53,308 nt of DNA from Mesostigma viride. Taxonomy: Eukaryota; Streptophyta; Mesostigmatophyceae; Mesostigmatales; Mesostigmataceae. The notes under the pieces were generated by a model that was not told the origin of the DNA, did not search any database, and was given only the letters and a program-made list of their open reading frames with translations. The stretch lies in the NCBI GenBank assembly GCA_009746045.1, contig RPFO01000124.1, forward strand, positions 1 to 53,308, given 5' to 3'. Position 1 is the stretch's first letter, and each line of letters opens with the position of its first letter. A program made the translations under genes and the position numbers. Below, piece after piece: positions 35,018 to 44,778 of this stretch.

Positions 35018-38000
35018 CTGTCTGAGGCAACCCCTACACACCTTAATTCACCCAAGGGGGAGGCCAGGTGCTCCAATGCAGATTTTATATCTGGGCAACA
35101 AGAGGGTGATCTCCAGGTTCAGTGTGGCCCCAGGTCACCTGGAGAGGTACAGGTTCCTATGAAGACGTCCTTGACAGCTGATGCAGCTGTAAGTATGTCT
35201 GACCCTATGCATCCTCGTGCTGGGCACGAGGGTGGACCTCTCATTTTGAGAGAAACCAATGTACAACCACAGAGGGGTGTGAAGGCCTCTGGTGGTATGC
35301 ATGTGGTCCCTGCTGGCGGTCCAGGTGTTGGGCATGAGCAGGGTGACTCAGGCTCTGAGTCAGAACAGGATGGAAGTCAGCATGGTGATGCTGGACAACC
35401 TGACAGCACAGTCCTGACTGTGCCAGGGACTGCTTCCTCTGTGTACCAGGAGTTGGGTGCCCGAATCCACAACATGTTTGGGCATGCCACTTCTCTGTCA
35501 AACAACTTTGCCTTCCGTATGGGCAGGGCACCCCTTCTTAAGGCGTGTCAGCAAGCTGCCTCACGGTGTAAGTGCCAGTTGTCCTCCAACAAGCCCAGGA
35601 AATCACATGCCAAAGCTCTACCTCAGAGCATTGGTGATCTGCAGTGTGATATCCAACACATCAGGGGCATGCAACTGTTGGTGTGCGTGGACAGGTACAC
35701 GAAATACAAGGTGCTGGAGCATTTACCTTCTATGAAGAACAGGTACTTGCTGGCTGCCCTGCAGAATGTAAGAGCCAAGTTTCCTACCACAAGGATCCAG
35801 GTGGACATGCAGTTTCAGCATCTCAAGGGTGATCCTACCCTTCCTGAGTTGCTGGTTACACCTAGGGAGGCTCATGGGCAGCAGGGTGCTATCGAGAGGG
35901 CAATCCAGGAGGTCAAGAAATTGATCATCTCTGAAGACTGGGTACCCTTGTCTGCACCTGCACTTGTCAGGAGTGCATGGCTGAGGAACGTGGAGCAGCA
36001 GCTGAACAGCAGGGTTAACTTCTACTATGATGGAGTTGCTGTCAGCCCAATGGGTCTATATCATGGCCTGTGCCCACCACATGTGCTGGAGGGCTGGAAA
36101 CATGCTGCACATGTCACCTTTGCCAAGCTGAGGGAGAAGGACCGGGGTTGGAAGATGCTGGAGCCACAAGTGGGTCAGAAGGTCCTAGCTTGGAAGGAAC
36201 CTAGCCTTTATGGCAAACGTGGTAGCTGGAGTCCTGGGGTGGTTACCCAGGTTGATGAAGCTAGCCACGCATGCTTGGTCAGCATGGAGGACGAACCAAA
36301 GCATGTACACCGGCTGAGTTGGTCATATGTCAAGCCTAACCTGATGAATGAGGGCAGTCAGGCACAAGGCTCACAGGATCTGCAGGATTTTCAGGTCCCA
36401 GGTGACATCACTGACGCAACGACCACATCTGTTGCAGGGGAATCTGTCAGCCCTGGCCAGGTTGCAGAGGTACTTGTTGAACAGGCTGCAAGGTCAACAG
36501 CTGGGGAGTCAACTGTCAAGCCCAAGGCACTAACCAAGCCCAGGGGGACAAGTTTGGCTGGATTGATTGGGGCTCTACAAAGGGCCAAGAAGCAGCCCAA
36601 GGTAGCCAAGCTCAGGTGGCATGGCAATCTGGGGCTGGACACTGCCTTAGAGGTAGACACTAATTCTCAGGTCTCCATTATTGGGACCAGGGCTGCAGCA
36701 GGGTACAGCATGTCTGAACCCAGCTATCAGTTTGTGTCTGACTTCAGTGGCGGGGTACACGTGAAGGTACTGGGTGAGGTATTCATTCCTATCCTTGGAC
36801 AGGACACTGCTTTTTGTGTCTTGGAGGGCTATCAAGGACCTGCTCTTCTGGGGCAGAATTTCCTATGCCAGGATGGGGTAGTGATCACGTCCTCTCTCCT
36901 GACTAAGGAAGGGGCTGGTCAGGTCCCACTGATTAATTTCAGGACCACTCACCTATCACGTGCAGTAACCAGGACGGTTAAGCGTGTGCAAGTGTGCCAG
37001 GGGCAGGAGCCCTTGGTTGATGACCTCATACTGCCAGCTGCTAGTCATCCAAGCAGTTTGGGCATTGGTCCTCACTCACTTGCTGGACACAGCCCTATCA
37101 ACTACCAAGGCCTGGTGAAGCTCATGTCCTCTCCCATTATGTGTCCCCAGGTCACACTGGGTCTGATTAAATCTGGGGAGGACTGGATCTCCAAGAAATG
37201 CGTGGAACCTGTCAATGACCTGCCTCCTGCACGACGTCTACTCAAGCTCAAGTTTGTCATCAAGATGAAGGAGGTGGACGGGGTCAAGGTACCACATGTC
37301 AGGCCAGTGCTGAATGAGTTCAAGGGTACTGGTGAGTGCACTGCTGAGGAGTTGTATACCCCTGGCATGCTGCATGATACTTGGAGGCTGCTGCTGTGTG
37401 TCTTTCTAGGCCTTCTCAACAAGGGCTTGGACTATGGCTCAGTGGTGATAGACTTCAAGAGGGCATTTCTGGAGGGTGATGCAGATGTGGCACAGGAAAA
37501 GTGGGAGGGCAAGACGCCTTTCTATGTTAGGGTGCCTGCTGTATGGAAAAGGGACATCCACACGGAGTTCCTTAAAATCCTCAAGGGCCTGGAGGGCCTG
37601 AGGTCAAGTCCAATAATCTGGAGGGAGACTCTCAACCGTTTCCTGAAGGAGCATTGCAACTTGAAGGTCTCTCCTGTAGACCCCTGTCTGTTTCTGGGGC
37701 AATGGGAAGGCCTGCCAGTGTATGCTTCGCTGCACGGGGATGACCTACATCTGATAGCTCCCACGTCGTGGCTTAAGGAGCTGATCTCCATCATTAAGTC
37801 CAAGTTTCCTCTGGGTAGGGAGCAATGGCAGGTGGAGAATGAGCCTCTGCTGTTTGTGGGCATGGAGGCCACACTGGTGAAGAAGGGGGGGAGTGGCGTA
37901 TGCTGCTGGTGGGGGGCAATGACTATCAAGAGACCCTCATTAGCAAGCTTCCTCCAACCATCACACAGGCACTGTGTCCCATGGTGAGGGGCATGGTTGC

Positions 38001-38643
38001 TTGGGTGGCAGGCATTTCCAGGCCAGACCTTATGGTCATAGCCAGGTTGCCTGATGACATGCTGGTGGAGCTAGGGTCTGCCAAGGTGGCTGATCAGGTC
38101 AGGGCTTCATCTGGCATTCTGTTGTCTGCAGTGGATTTATCACAACCCATTTGCATGGAGCTGTATGTGGATAGCTCAATGGACAGCAGGCAGGTCTCCA
38201 AGGTCAGGGGCAGGGCTGCAGGGCTCTTTGTGCTCAGACAGGAAGGCCTGGGGAGTTTGGTGAGCTGGTTTAGTCGCCTGCACAAACGGGTGGCTGTCAG
38301 CAGTGATGTGGCAGAATGCAGGGCTATTTGTGAAGGCATTCACACAAGCCTTTATCTGAAGGAGTTGCTTCATCAGATGACTTCTAACACTCCTTGGCCA
38401 CTTCAGGTTACCACTCTTCTAAAAACAGACTCCATGGGGATGGTGCAGTTTGTGCACAGGCAGATGGCCAGAAGTAGGGACTTGGATTATCTCCTTCTTA
38501 AGGAGTTGTCCTCCTTGGCCAATATTGAGCATATCCCTGGGGTTGACAATCCTGCTGATGCTTTGACCAAGCTAGTGCAGAAGGCAGCAGTGCAATACAA
38601 GGTTCTTCAGTCTCTGATGGACCCATCTCAGCAAGCTGTCTAA
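35018..38643 (+). CDS. pol: Pol polyprotein: integrase, protease, reverse transcriptase, RNase H
   Basis: It is in frame with gag after the UGA at 35015-35017; the first ATG is at 35159. Integrase at about 35450-36330 has a His/Cys-rich start and the D, D, E residues in QCDIQ, IQVDMQF and QGAIERAIQE. A retropepsin-like segment lies at about 36640-36880 (EVDTNSQVSIIG; ALLGQNFL). RT at about 37200-37880 has VIDFKRAFLEGD and HGDD (37732-37743) in place of the usual YVDD. RNase H runs to 38643 (ELYVDSS, SDVAECRA, NPADALTK). A G7 run at 37887-37893 breaks the frame. One more G would restore it, so this is either a sequencing error or a young inactivating lesion. Confidence 0.9.
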
Positions 38644-39573
38644 GCTGGTGCATGGTTATAGGGCATTGGAGAGCAGATTGTGTGGTAGTGTCAGCATTGT
38701 GACTGGCATAATACCTGTATTTTAGTCTGTACTAAGGCTCATGGACCATGGTACACTCACTCTGATTTTAATCAGGATACAGCCAGGTTTTGGCTGGGGT
38801 TCATGCTGTTGACTACACAAGGTTGACAGGTCCATTACAGACCATGTATTCTATTTTAAAAGAAATGTATATTTGTACATACTTCTCACAATGGTCTGGG
38901 AACCTTTATTCTGGGGTTTATAGGGCGGGGTTCGATTCCCTGGTATTATGTTTCTACAAGCTGGCCTGTTCAGGTGTTTGCCTGTTCAGACTTCCCTAGT
39001 TCCCCAGGGCAGGATTTAATTGTTGCCTATGTGTTTCATTTTGTCATTTGTTTGCTGTGGCAGTTTACCATCTGGCAAGTAGACGGGCGCCGTAAGACGG
39101 GCGCCAATAGACCCCTGTTGAGAGAATGACAGGCAAACTATTGTAATACGCCTTACTTTGTCAAGTGGTATTTTAATTGTCATGGATTTATTGTACTTAT
39201 ATTGAATATGTACTGGGTTTTATGGGATTAGTATCTGGGATTAATGTAACTCACCGCCAGAAGGTCATTGTACTGGAGGCTCTACCGAGGTGATGGGATT
39301 AATTCCTGGAGAAGACCTCATAGAATTAACCTGTATGTATTTAATTTTGTGTGCTTCTAATATCTGGTGGTACTCTGTAATGCCACTTCCATAGGTTTTC
39401 TCCATTTCTCATGAAATGGTTTTCCCTGTGGCAGATCTGTTTCTTTTCCAGTTCCTTAAAAGAAAGGGCTGGGGGAATGGCAATGGCCATTAAAGACATC
39501 TGTTCAAGCTTCAAGCTGGAGTGAAGGACATTTCAAGCTACTTCAAGGGTCCCTGGCAGGGGATGTGATCCCT
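38644..39573 (+). other. 3' non-coding region of the retrotransposon
   Basis: No protein-like frame is seen. It contains a short direct repeat ACGGGCGCC (39083-39110 region) and a string identical to a tRNA T-arm (GGTTCGATTCC, 38929-38939) without an A box. Confidence 0.7.
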
Positions 39574-39592
39574 AAAGAAAAGAAGGGATTGG
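39574..39592 (+). other. Polypurine tract
   Basis: AAAGAAAAGAAGGGATTGG ends directly at the 3' LTR, the correct place for the plus-strand primer. Confidence 0.8.
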
Positions 39593-40209
39593 AGTTAACG
39601 TAAAGGATTTACGTTAGATGGATAGAGATTGTTACGCTCTTTCCAACGGCACCTTGAACGCCTCATTTGGTTAAGGAACGTAAAAGTTATGACGTTTCCT
39701 AGGCTGTGCCGACAGTACCCGGCGCGCCACTGTGGGCGCGTACGGACACAGGATGTACAAGTGTCACTTTGATAGTCCGCAGGACGTTGACAGGACTTGT
39801 ACAGGACTTGATGGTCAATTGATAGGTAGGCGCACTGTAGCGCGCCAGGACCTATGAGACAATTGATGCTGACTAGTGTACGGATAGGTCCACAGGACTT
39901 GCCGTATGGACAATTGATAGATCTGCGCGCCAAAGGCGTGCCAGAGTCTGTGTAATCAATTGATTGACAGTTCAGCTGTGACAGTGCAGCTGAATACTTG
40001 GACGCGTCCCTAGTAAGCTATATGAGTGACTTGGTCACACCGGGACGCTAGTTCTTGCGTGCACGTTCTCTTGGCACTGCGACCCTGTCGTCTGTGCTGC
40101 GTGCAGTCTTGGAAGTGACGTGACTTACGTCTGTGTTTCCTGATTATTAATAAAGGCAACTTCCTGCAAGAACCATGGCGGAATTCGTGGCATTCTTACC
40201 CTCACAACT
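39593..40209 (+). repeat. 3' LTR (617 bp)
   Basis: This is identical to the 5' LTR apart from two positions found. Its ATG at 40175 lies in frame with the downstream half of the interrupted gene, so the LTR gives that half a new start of 12 codons. Confidence 0.93.
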
Positions 40210-40912
40210 GGCGCGGGATCCGGAAGCGACGAAACTCGCGTGGTCGTTGCATTACCAGGTCCGCTCGACGGAGCCGTCCGGTGTCGACGTCGCCGCCGGT
40301 CCTCCCGCAGTCGCCCCCGCCTCCCCCGTGATGGAAGAGACGGCCCAGGTGGCCGAACAGGCGCAGGTCAAGGCGGAGGAGGCGATCGTGAATCAGCCGA
40401 CGCCCGACAAGGTGTCCGTGAAGGATCTCGATGGCACGCTCGTCGACGTCCGATGCGGGGCCGCGGACGCGATGGCCAGCTCTCTCGTGGACATGTGGAA
40501 AACGGGGCAGTTCAAGGTCATCCCTCGCGACTCGTTCGCTTTCGCCAAATGCCACGCGGCCTCCGACGCGCTGCGATCCAAGTTCGAGGACCCCGCCAAC
40601 GCGTTGACGGCGGACGTTCGCAAGAAGAAGATCGCGGACTACGTCCGGGGTCTGCGAGCCACGGGGAGTCCCGCCGACCTGGAGATGGCGCGCCAGTTCC
40701 GCGACCGGTTCGCGGAGGTCGGACTCTTCGCCACTCCGGAGGAGTTGTGGCAGCTTTCCGCGCCGGCCGATCCGTCAGCGGCCGTACCCGAGGAGTCGGC
40801 GACGACCGAGAAGAAGGAAGACGGCTATCGTACCGAAAACATCGTCGCGGTCGCGGGGGTCCTCGTGGTCGTCGTCGCGCTCGTCTCGGCGTTCCTGTTC
40901 TCCAGGAAGTAG
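40210..40912 (+). pseudogene. 3' part of the interrupted virus gene, with C-terminal membrane anchor
   Basis: About 233 residues follow the second target copy. An Ala/Pro/Glu-rich linker comes first. A soluble domain follows (SVKDLDGTLVDVRCGAADAM; FRDRFAEVGLFATPEELWQL). A C-terminal span, NIVAVAGVLVVVVALVSAFL, ends FSRK. It has lost its own start, but reads in frame from the LTR ATG at 40175, so a chimeric 245-residue product could be made. The tail anchor and neighbouring small membrane genes suggest a virion membrane protein. Confidence 0.8.
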
Positions 40913-41018
40913 GATAAATATCTGCGCTATCGTTGATCGTGGCCCCTCGATGGTGGTGCTGCTCCCGCCCGAGTCTAGCCGAGCCGATTTTTCTTCTGCG
41001 ACAACTTCGAGGATCCAG

Positions 41019-41390
41019 ATGAACAGTGCCGGAAACGTGACGCGTGGCGTGACCGAGGAGAACGTCCGCAACTCCGCTCGTGCCAGGATCGCCAAGCCGG
41101 CGGCGGGCGGATTCTTCTCGAGCCCTCTGTTCATCGCGATCGCCGCGGTCGCGGTCATCGCGATCGTGATCTGGAAACCGTGGAGCGCGCGTTCCGGCGA
41201 CGGAGGCGGCGGCGGCGAGTGCGTCACCGGGATGGTGTGCGGGTCCGAGACCGCCCCTTCGTTTGGCGGCGGCGGCGGGTCTTCGCACAGCACGCAGGCC
41301 TTCCGCATGGGACAGGCTTCCGGAGTGACGAGCGGGATGCTGTCGGGCGACTACGATTCGACCTTCTCCGCTCTCCTGAACGCGCCCTGA
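41019..41390 (+). CDS. Small single-span membrane protein, unknown
   Basis: This is a 123-residue protein from MNSAGNVT; an in-frame ATG at 40950 would add 23 residues. SSPLFIAIAAVAVIAIVIWKP is one membrane span, followed by Gly-rich linkers GDGGGGGECVTGMVCG and FGGGGGSSHS. There are two Cys in the exposed part. It is probably a virion membrane protein, in a run with the genes before and after. Confidence 0.6.
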   Translation: MNSAGNVTRGVTEENVRNSARARIAKPAAGGFFSSPLFIAIAAVAVIAIVIWKPWSARSGDGGGGGECVTGMVCGSETAPSFGGGGGSSHSTQAFRMGQASGVTSGMLSGDYDSTFSALLNAP

Positions 41391-41414
41391 TAAAATTGTG
41401 TCCTGTATCTATAA

Positions 41415-42019
41415 ATGCCCCCCAGCGCGTCTGCGTTAACGGATGCCCTCCGGGGCGCCGACGAACTGAAGACCGCCACCACGGCGGCCGACGCTGCCGC
41501 CGACGCGAAGAAGACGACCGAGATCGCCAAGGAAATCGAGAGGCTTCAGGCTCTCCAGAAGGCCGAGCAGGCCAGCGCGGCCGGCAAGTCGGCGGACGCC
41601 GTCAGCGAGGCCGCCTCGAAGAGTTTCAGGGAGAGAGCGACCGACTTTGCGAGGCGGTACGGCGTGGAGGCCGTCGGAGGGGCTTTCGCCACCGTCGCCG
41701 GCATGTTGATCGTGAACTCTGTGTTCAACAAGAACGACGATAAGGAAGGAGGCGCGGGGGATGGGACGGGCGCGGGGACGAAGAGGAGGGCGGCGGGTCT
41801 ATCGCGGACAAAATCAAGAGTGTCATAATTGTCCTGTTGGTCATTACGGTCGTAATTGGAATCATTTATTATTATTGGAAAAAACGTACGGATTCATCCG
41901 CGGGAACAAACGTAACCGTGCAAGCCAACTTCGAGCCTATGCCATACAACATGCCGTACTACGCTCCTCCCCCTACCGCTAGCAATATGCCGTTCAACAG
42001 GACGGCGATGACAGGGTGA
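41415..42019 (+). CDS. Small two-span membrane protein (frameshift near 41800)
   Basis: The first frame is helical (DAKKTTEIAKEIERLQALQK) with a span VGGAFATVAGMLIVNSVF. A one-base shift in the G-rich stretch 41760-41805 leads to IADKIKSVIIVLLVITVVIG IIYYYWKKR and a Pro/Tyr-rich tail, ending at 42019. The stop TGA abuts the reductase stop on the other strand (TGATCA). About 200 residues if joined. Likely a virion membrane protein. Confidence 0.6.
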
Positions 42020-44673
42020 TCACTTCACGGGGCAAGCCCCGCCGACACAATCCGAGGCAGCGCCCGGCTCCTCGTCCACATGCATGATGCCTTTGTAGTT
42101 CACGGGACGCAGCGACTCCTTGTACGCGTCGAAGCGGGCCTTGGTAACCACTTCCTGGGGCAGGTACGCGTATCCCAGATCGGCGGCGTTCTTGGTCGGG
42201 TCCGCCCGCAGCAAGAACGAGACGCCGACGTACTCGTCCCAGTGCGCGTTGAGCCAGTCCAGGATGGACTCGATCTCGGAGGGGTCGTACGAGATCGTGC
42301 AGCTGACGTTTTGCTCGACGTACGAGTTCATCAGGTCGCGGTACCGCTCGAGTTGCTCGACGGCCGTCTCCGTGTTCACCTCGACCTCCTCCTTCGTCCC
42401 GTCCTTGCGCGTCACCCACTTCTTCGTGAAGGGGACGGAGTCGTACGACACCGGGAACGTGACGAGCACGGACTCCGGCTCGAAGGGCTTGTCCACGATC
42501 TTGTACCCCGCGTCCGCGAACCGGGCGACCAGCGGGTCGTGCTTCGAGTACGTGATGTTGTTGAAGATGTACCTCCCGAGCGGCTTGTGCACGCCCTCGG
42601 GCACCTCGCCCCACTGCCGCGTGGACATGATCTTGGACAGAGTGCCGCTGGGCTTGATGCACGTCACGTTCTTCGGCAGAGGGGTCTTCAACTCGTAGGC
42701 CATGGAGTACGCCGCGGACACCGCGATGTTCTTCATGCGGCGGTAGTCGTAGGTCTTCAAGTCGGGGCGGGACACGACGCCGGTTAGCCCGACTCCGCAT
42801 AAACGGAGGAAGAAGTTGTTCAGATGCCACGCTTCTTGCAGGATCTCGTCGCGAAGATCGACGAGTGTCTGGCGGTAGTTCATGCGCGCGGCAAGGACGA
42901 GCGCACGCTCCAGTCCGGCCTTGTCGCCCGCGCGGAACGCCGCCAGGTTGATCTCCGACAGATTGCAGAAGCTCTTGTTCCCCAACAGAATCTCGCAGCA
43001 CGGATTCACGCCCTTCGTCCACGGCGCCCGTTTCAGAGCCGATTCGATATTCAGCATGCCGGGCTCGGACCCGCCCGATTCTTGCATGATCTGGAAGATC
43101 TCCTCGAGCTGCGCCCTCGTCGGCTTGGACGAGAACACCAGACTGTTGTTCGACTGCTGGCGATGGGAATTCTCGATCCACCAATCCTTTTTCGCGTAGG
43201 CGAACTCTTTCCACTCCGCCGAGCCGTACTCGCATAGCGCGATCTCCGCCGAACGACGGCTGCTCAACATCGTTCCGAGGTGGTTCACGATATCCACGAT
43301 GTCCATCTTCGACAAGAGCTGGTCCGCGCGTTTGGACATCAGCCGGGCGATCTTCTCGAAAGCCCGCGCGATCTGCGCGTCGCCAGAACTCTGCAAACCG
43401 CCAAAAATAATGTGCATAGTGGGTATGATAAGAATGAAAACCGCCACGGCCACCAAGCGTGCCAAACGAACGCGACCCGCGCGCCGGCCGCGCAAACATC
43501 GCGTGAGGGCGGACAACGAGGGCGGCACGGCCGAGGCCGGCGCGGCCAAGTCCGGCGCGGCCAAGTCCGGCGCGGCCAAACGCGGCCGTGCCCCCGCAAT
43601 TCCGCAAGCCCATGCGAGGGTGGCGACCTTCACGGAAATGTTAGACTTGTCCAACGAAGACATCGACAAGGCGTTCGAACGCGAACTACAGATCGAGAGA
43701 ATGGCAAAAGACTTCACCAAGTCCGAGTTGAAAAAACGCGGCGTTCCTAAATCGGACATATCCAAAGAGGTGAATCAGGGGCAACGCAATGTGCGCAAAT
43801 TGATGCTAGACACGACGCTGTTCACCGATCGCGGATTGGCCGACAGGCGGAAAGGGATGGTGGCTTTTGATGCAAGGGAAAGGGAGCGGAAGCGAAAGTT
43901 CGATCAGAACAGACTCGACGCCATTTACACCGCTAACATGAAAAGCATTTACGGGAGCAAGAAAAGGAAGAAACAGGATGACTTGTTCCTGGCCGAGTTG
44001 TTGAAAAATTAGACGGACCCACCTGCCAACAATATCCCGCCAGTCGCTCGCCGGCGGGTCTGATCTCTGTCAGGTCGATGATCAATGTCTTGGCGGGGAA
44101 CTTTCCCGCCATCAGTTTGCCCGCCGCCTTGGCCCACGCGATCGCCGAGTCGCCCACGCTGACCGTCCACGTGCGCGTGTCCTCGTCGTAGGTCTCCTTG
44201 TTGATCTCGCGTCCGCCCTTGCACGTCCTCGTGGACCGGATGACCCGGATATCATCGATCGGGTTGGCAAAACCGTTCAGCGTGCCGACCACGGGATTGA
44301 ACCCCACTCCGGTGCCTTGGAGGAGGAGCCACAGGACGTCCACGATGTCGTACACCGTCTCCACCTGGGTGAAAGCGCAGTTGAACATGCACGATTCGCG
44401 GCGGCGAGAGAGCTGCGTCCCGCCCAGCCACAGCGTCCTCCCCGCGGGGGCGATGCGGCGGTTGAGGATGAGCCGACTCAACTCGTCGAGCTCCTTCTCC
44501 TCGTCGGCCGTCAGCGGGGCGTCCTTGGCTCGGATCCAGAGCCAGCGCTGGTGGTCGATCACCCGTGCGACGACCTGGTCCCAACTCTCGAGTCCTCCCG
44601 ACCCGTCGTCGAGCGGACGGTGGTACGTCCGCAGCGCGATCGCGGTCGCGCGGTCCGACGGGTTGACCTCCAT
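42020..44673 (-). CDS. nrdJ: Class II (adenosylcobalamin-dependent) ribonucleoside-triphosphate reductase, spliced (44673-44023 joined to 43390-42020)
   Basis: It reduces ribonucleoside triphosphates to deoxy forms. The two exons give about 673 residues, close to the monomeric class II enzymes (about 740). Exon 1 has PAGRTLWLGGT, SCMFNCAF (first redox Cys), GTGVGFNPV and LTEIRPAGERLAGY. Exon 2 has SSRRSAEIAL, VNPCCEI (radical Cys with Asn and Glu), FCNLSEIN (second redox Cys), KPSGTLSKI and the C-terminal pair DCVGGAC. All expected catalytic cysteines are present. The start at 44673 is preferred because TATAAAA overlaps the upstream ATG at 44715. The halves are in different frames and need removal of the 632-nt intron. 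Confidence 0.9.
43391..44022 (-). other. 632-nt GT-AG intron in the reductase gene
   Basis: Donor CAG|GTGGGT (44025-44017) and acceptor GCGGTTTGCAG|AG (43391) join complete codons in frame. The 40-odd bases before the acceptor contain no AG and are AT/T-rich. The product reads GYCWQSSGD at the junction, the same length as the GFGGTASGP region of the Lactobacillus enzyme. A cut 629 bases long preserving GG is the alternative. Almost the whole intron is occupied by an opposite-strand gene. Confidence 0.7.
43410..44012 (+). CDS. Opposite-strand gene nested in the reductase intron, basic protein of unknown function
   Basis: This is a 200-residue frame (starts also possible at 43425 and 43434) that fits inside the intron with 19 and 10 bases to spare. 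The N-terminus is very basic with AAKSGAAKSGAAKRGRAP repeats, like histone tails. The rest is charged and helical (IDKAFERELQIERMAKDFTK; RKGMVAFDARERERKRKFDQ) and ends KKRKKQDDLFLAELLKN, a possible nuclear signal. No LAGLIDADG, GIY-YIG or HNH motif is seen. The 3' part is less GC-rich than the reductase exons. A DNA-binding protein is possible; function unknown. Confidence 0.65.
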   Translation: MCIVGMIRMKTATATKRAKRTRPARRPRKHRVRADNEGGTAEAGAAKSGAAKSGAAKRGRAPAIPQAHARVATFTEMLDLSNEDIDKAFERELQIERMAKDFTKSELKKRGVPKSDISKEVNQGQRNVRKLMLDTTLFTDRGLADRRKGMVAFDARERERKRKFDQNRLDAIYTANMKSIYGSKKRKKQDDLFLAELLKN

Positions 44674-44711
44674 GGTTCTCGGACGAGAGACGAGTCCTAC
44701 CCCCGCGGGGG

Positions 44712-44722
44712 ACATTTTATAT
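44712..44722 (-). promoter_or_regulatory. TATA box of the reductase gene
   Basis: GATATAAAATG on the minus strand lies 39-49 bases before the ATG at 44673 and overlaps an earlier ATG at 44715. Confidence 0.55.
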
Positions 44723-44778
44723 CAACTCCCTGACGCGATCCGTGTCGTCTCGACGACGATGCCGACGTCACCGAGTTG

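Larger units (their letters stand above)
32386..40209 (+). mobile_element. Ty1/copia-type LTR retrotransposon, complete
   Basis: A 7.8-kb element with 617-bp direct LTRs, gag with a CCHC knuckle, and pol with integrase, protease, reverse transcriptase and RNase H. There is a purine tract before the 3' LTR and a 5-bp target duplication. The RT-RNase H order at the end of pol, with integrase before RT, is the mark of the copia (Pseudoviridae) group. LTRs differ at only two positions that I found (32612/39819 and 32873/40080), so the insertion is recent. Composition and codon use are clearly less GC-rich than the surrounding genes, as expected for an element from the host. Confidence 0.95.

Noticed and set aside
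38929-38939. tRNA or Pol III promoter in the retrotransposon 3' region
   Set aside because: GGTTCGATTCC matches a T-arm/B box, but no A box, acceptor stem or anticodon arm can be found around it.
43391-44022. Intein in the reductase, because the sequence after GY starts with Cys
   Set aside because: The two reductase halves are in different frames and the insert contains stops, so it cannot be translated through.
43391-44022. Group I self-splicing intron with a homing-nuclease gene
   Set aside because: Only about 29 bases lie outside the reverse ORF, no 3'-terminal G lies at a frame-keeping boundary, and the ORF lacks known nuclease motifs. GT-AG splicing fits better, though structure search was not possible.
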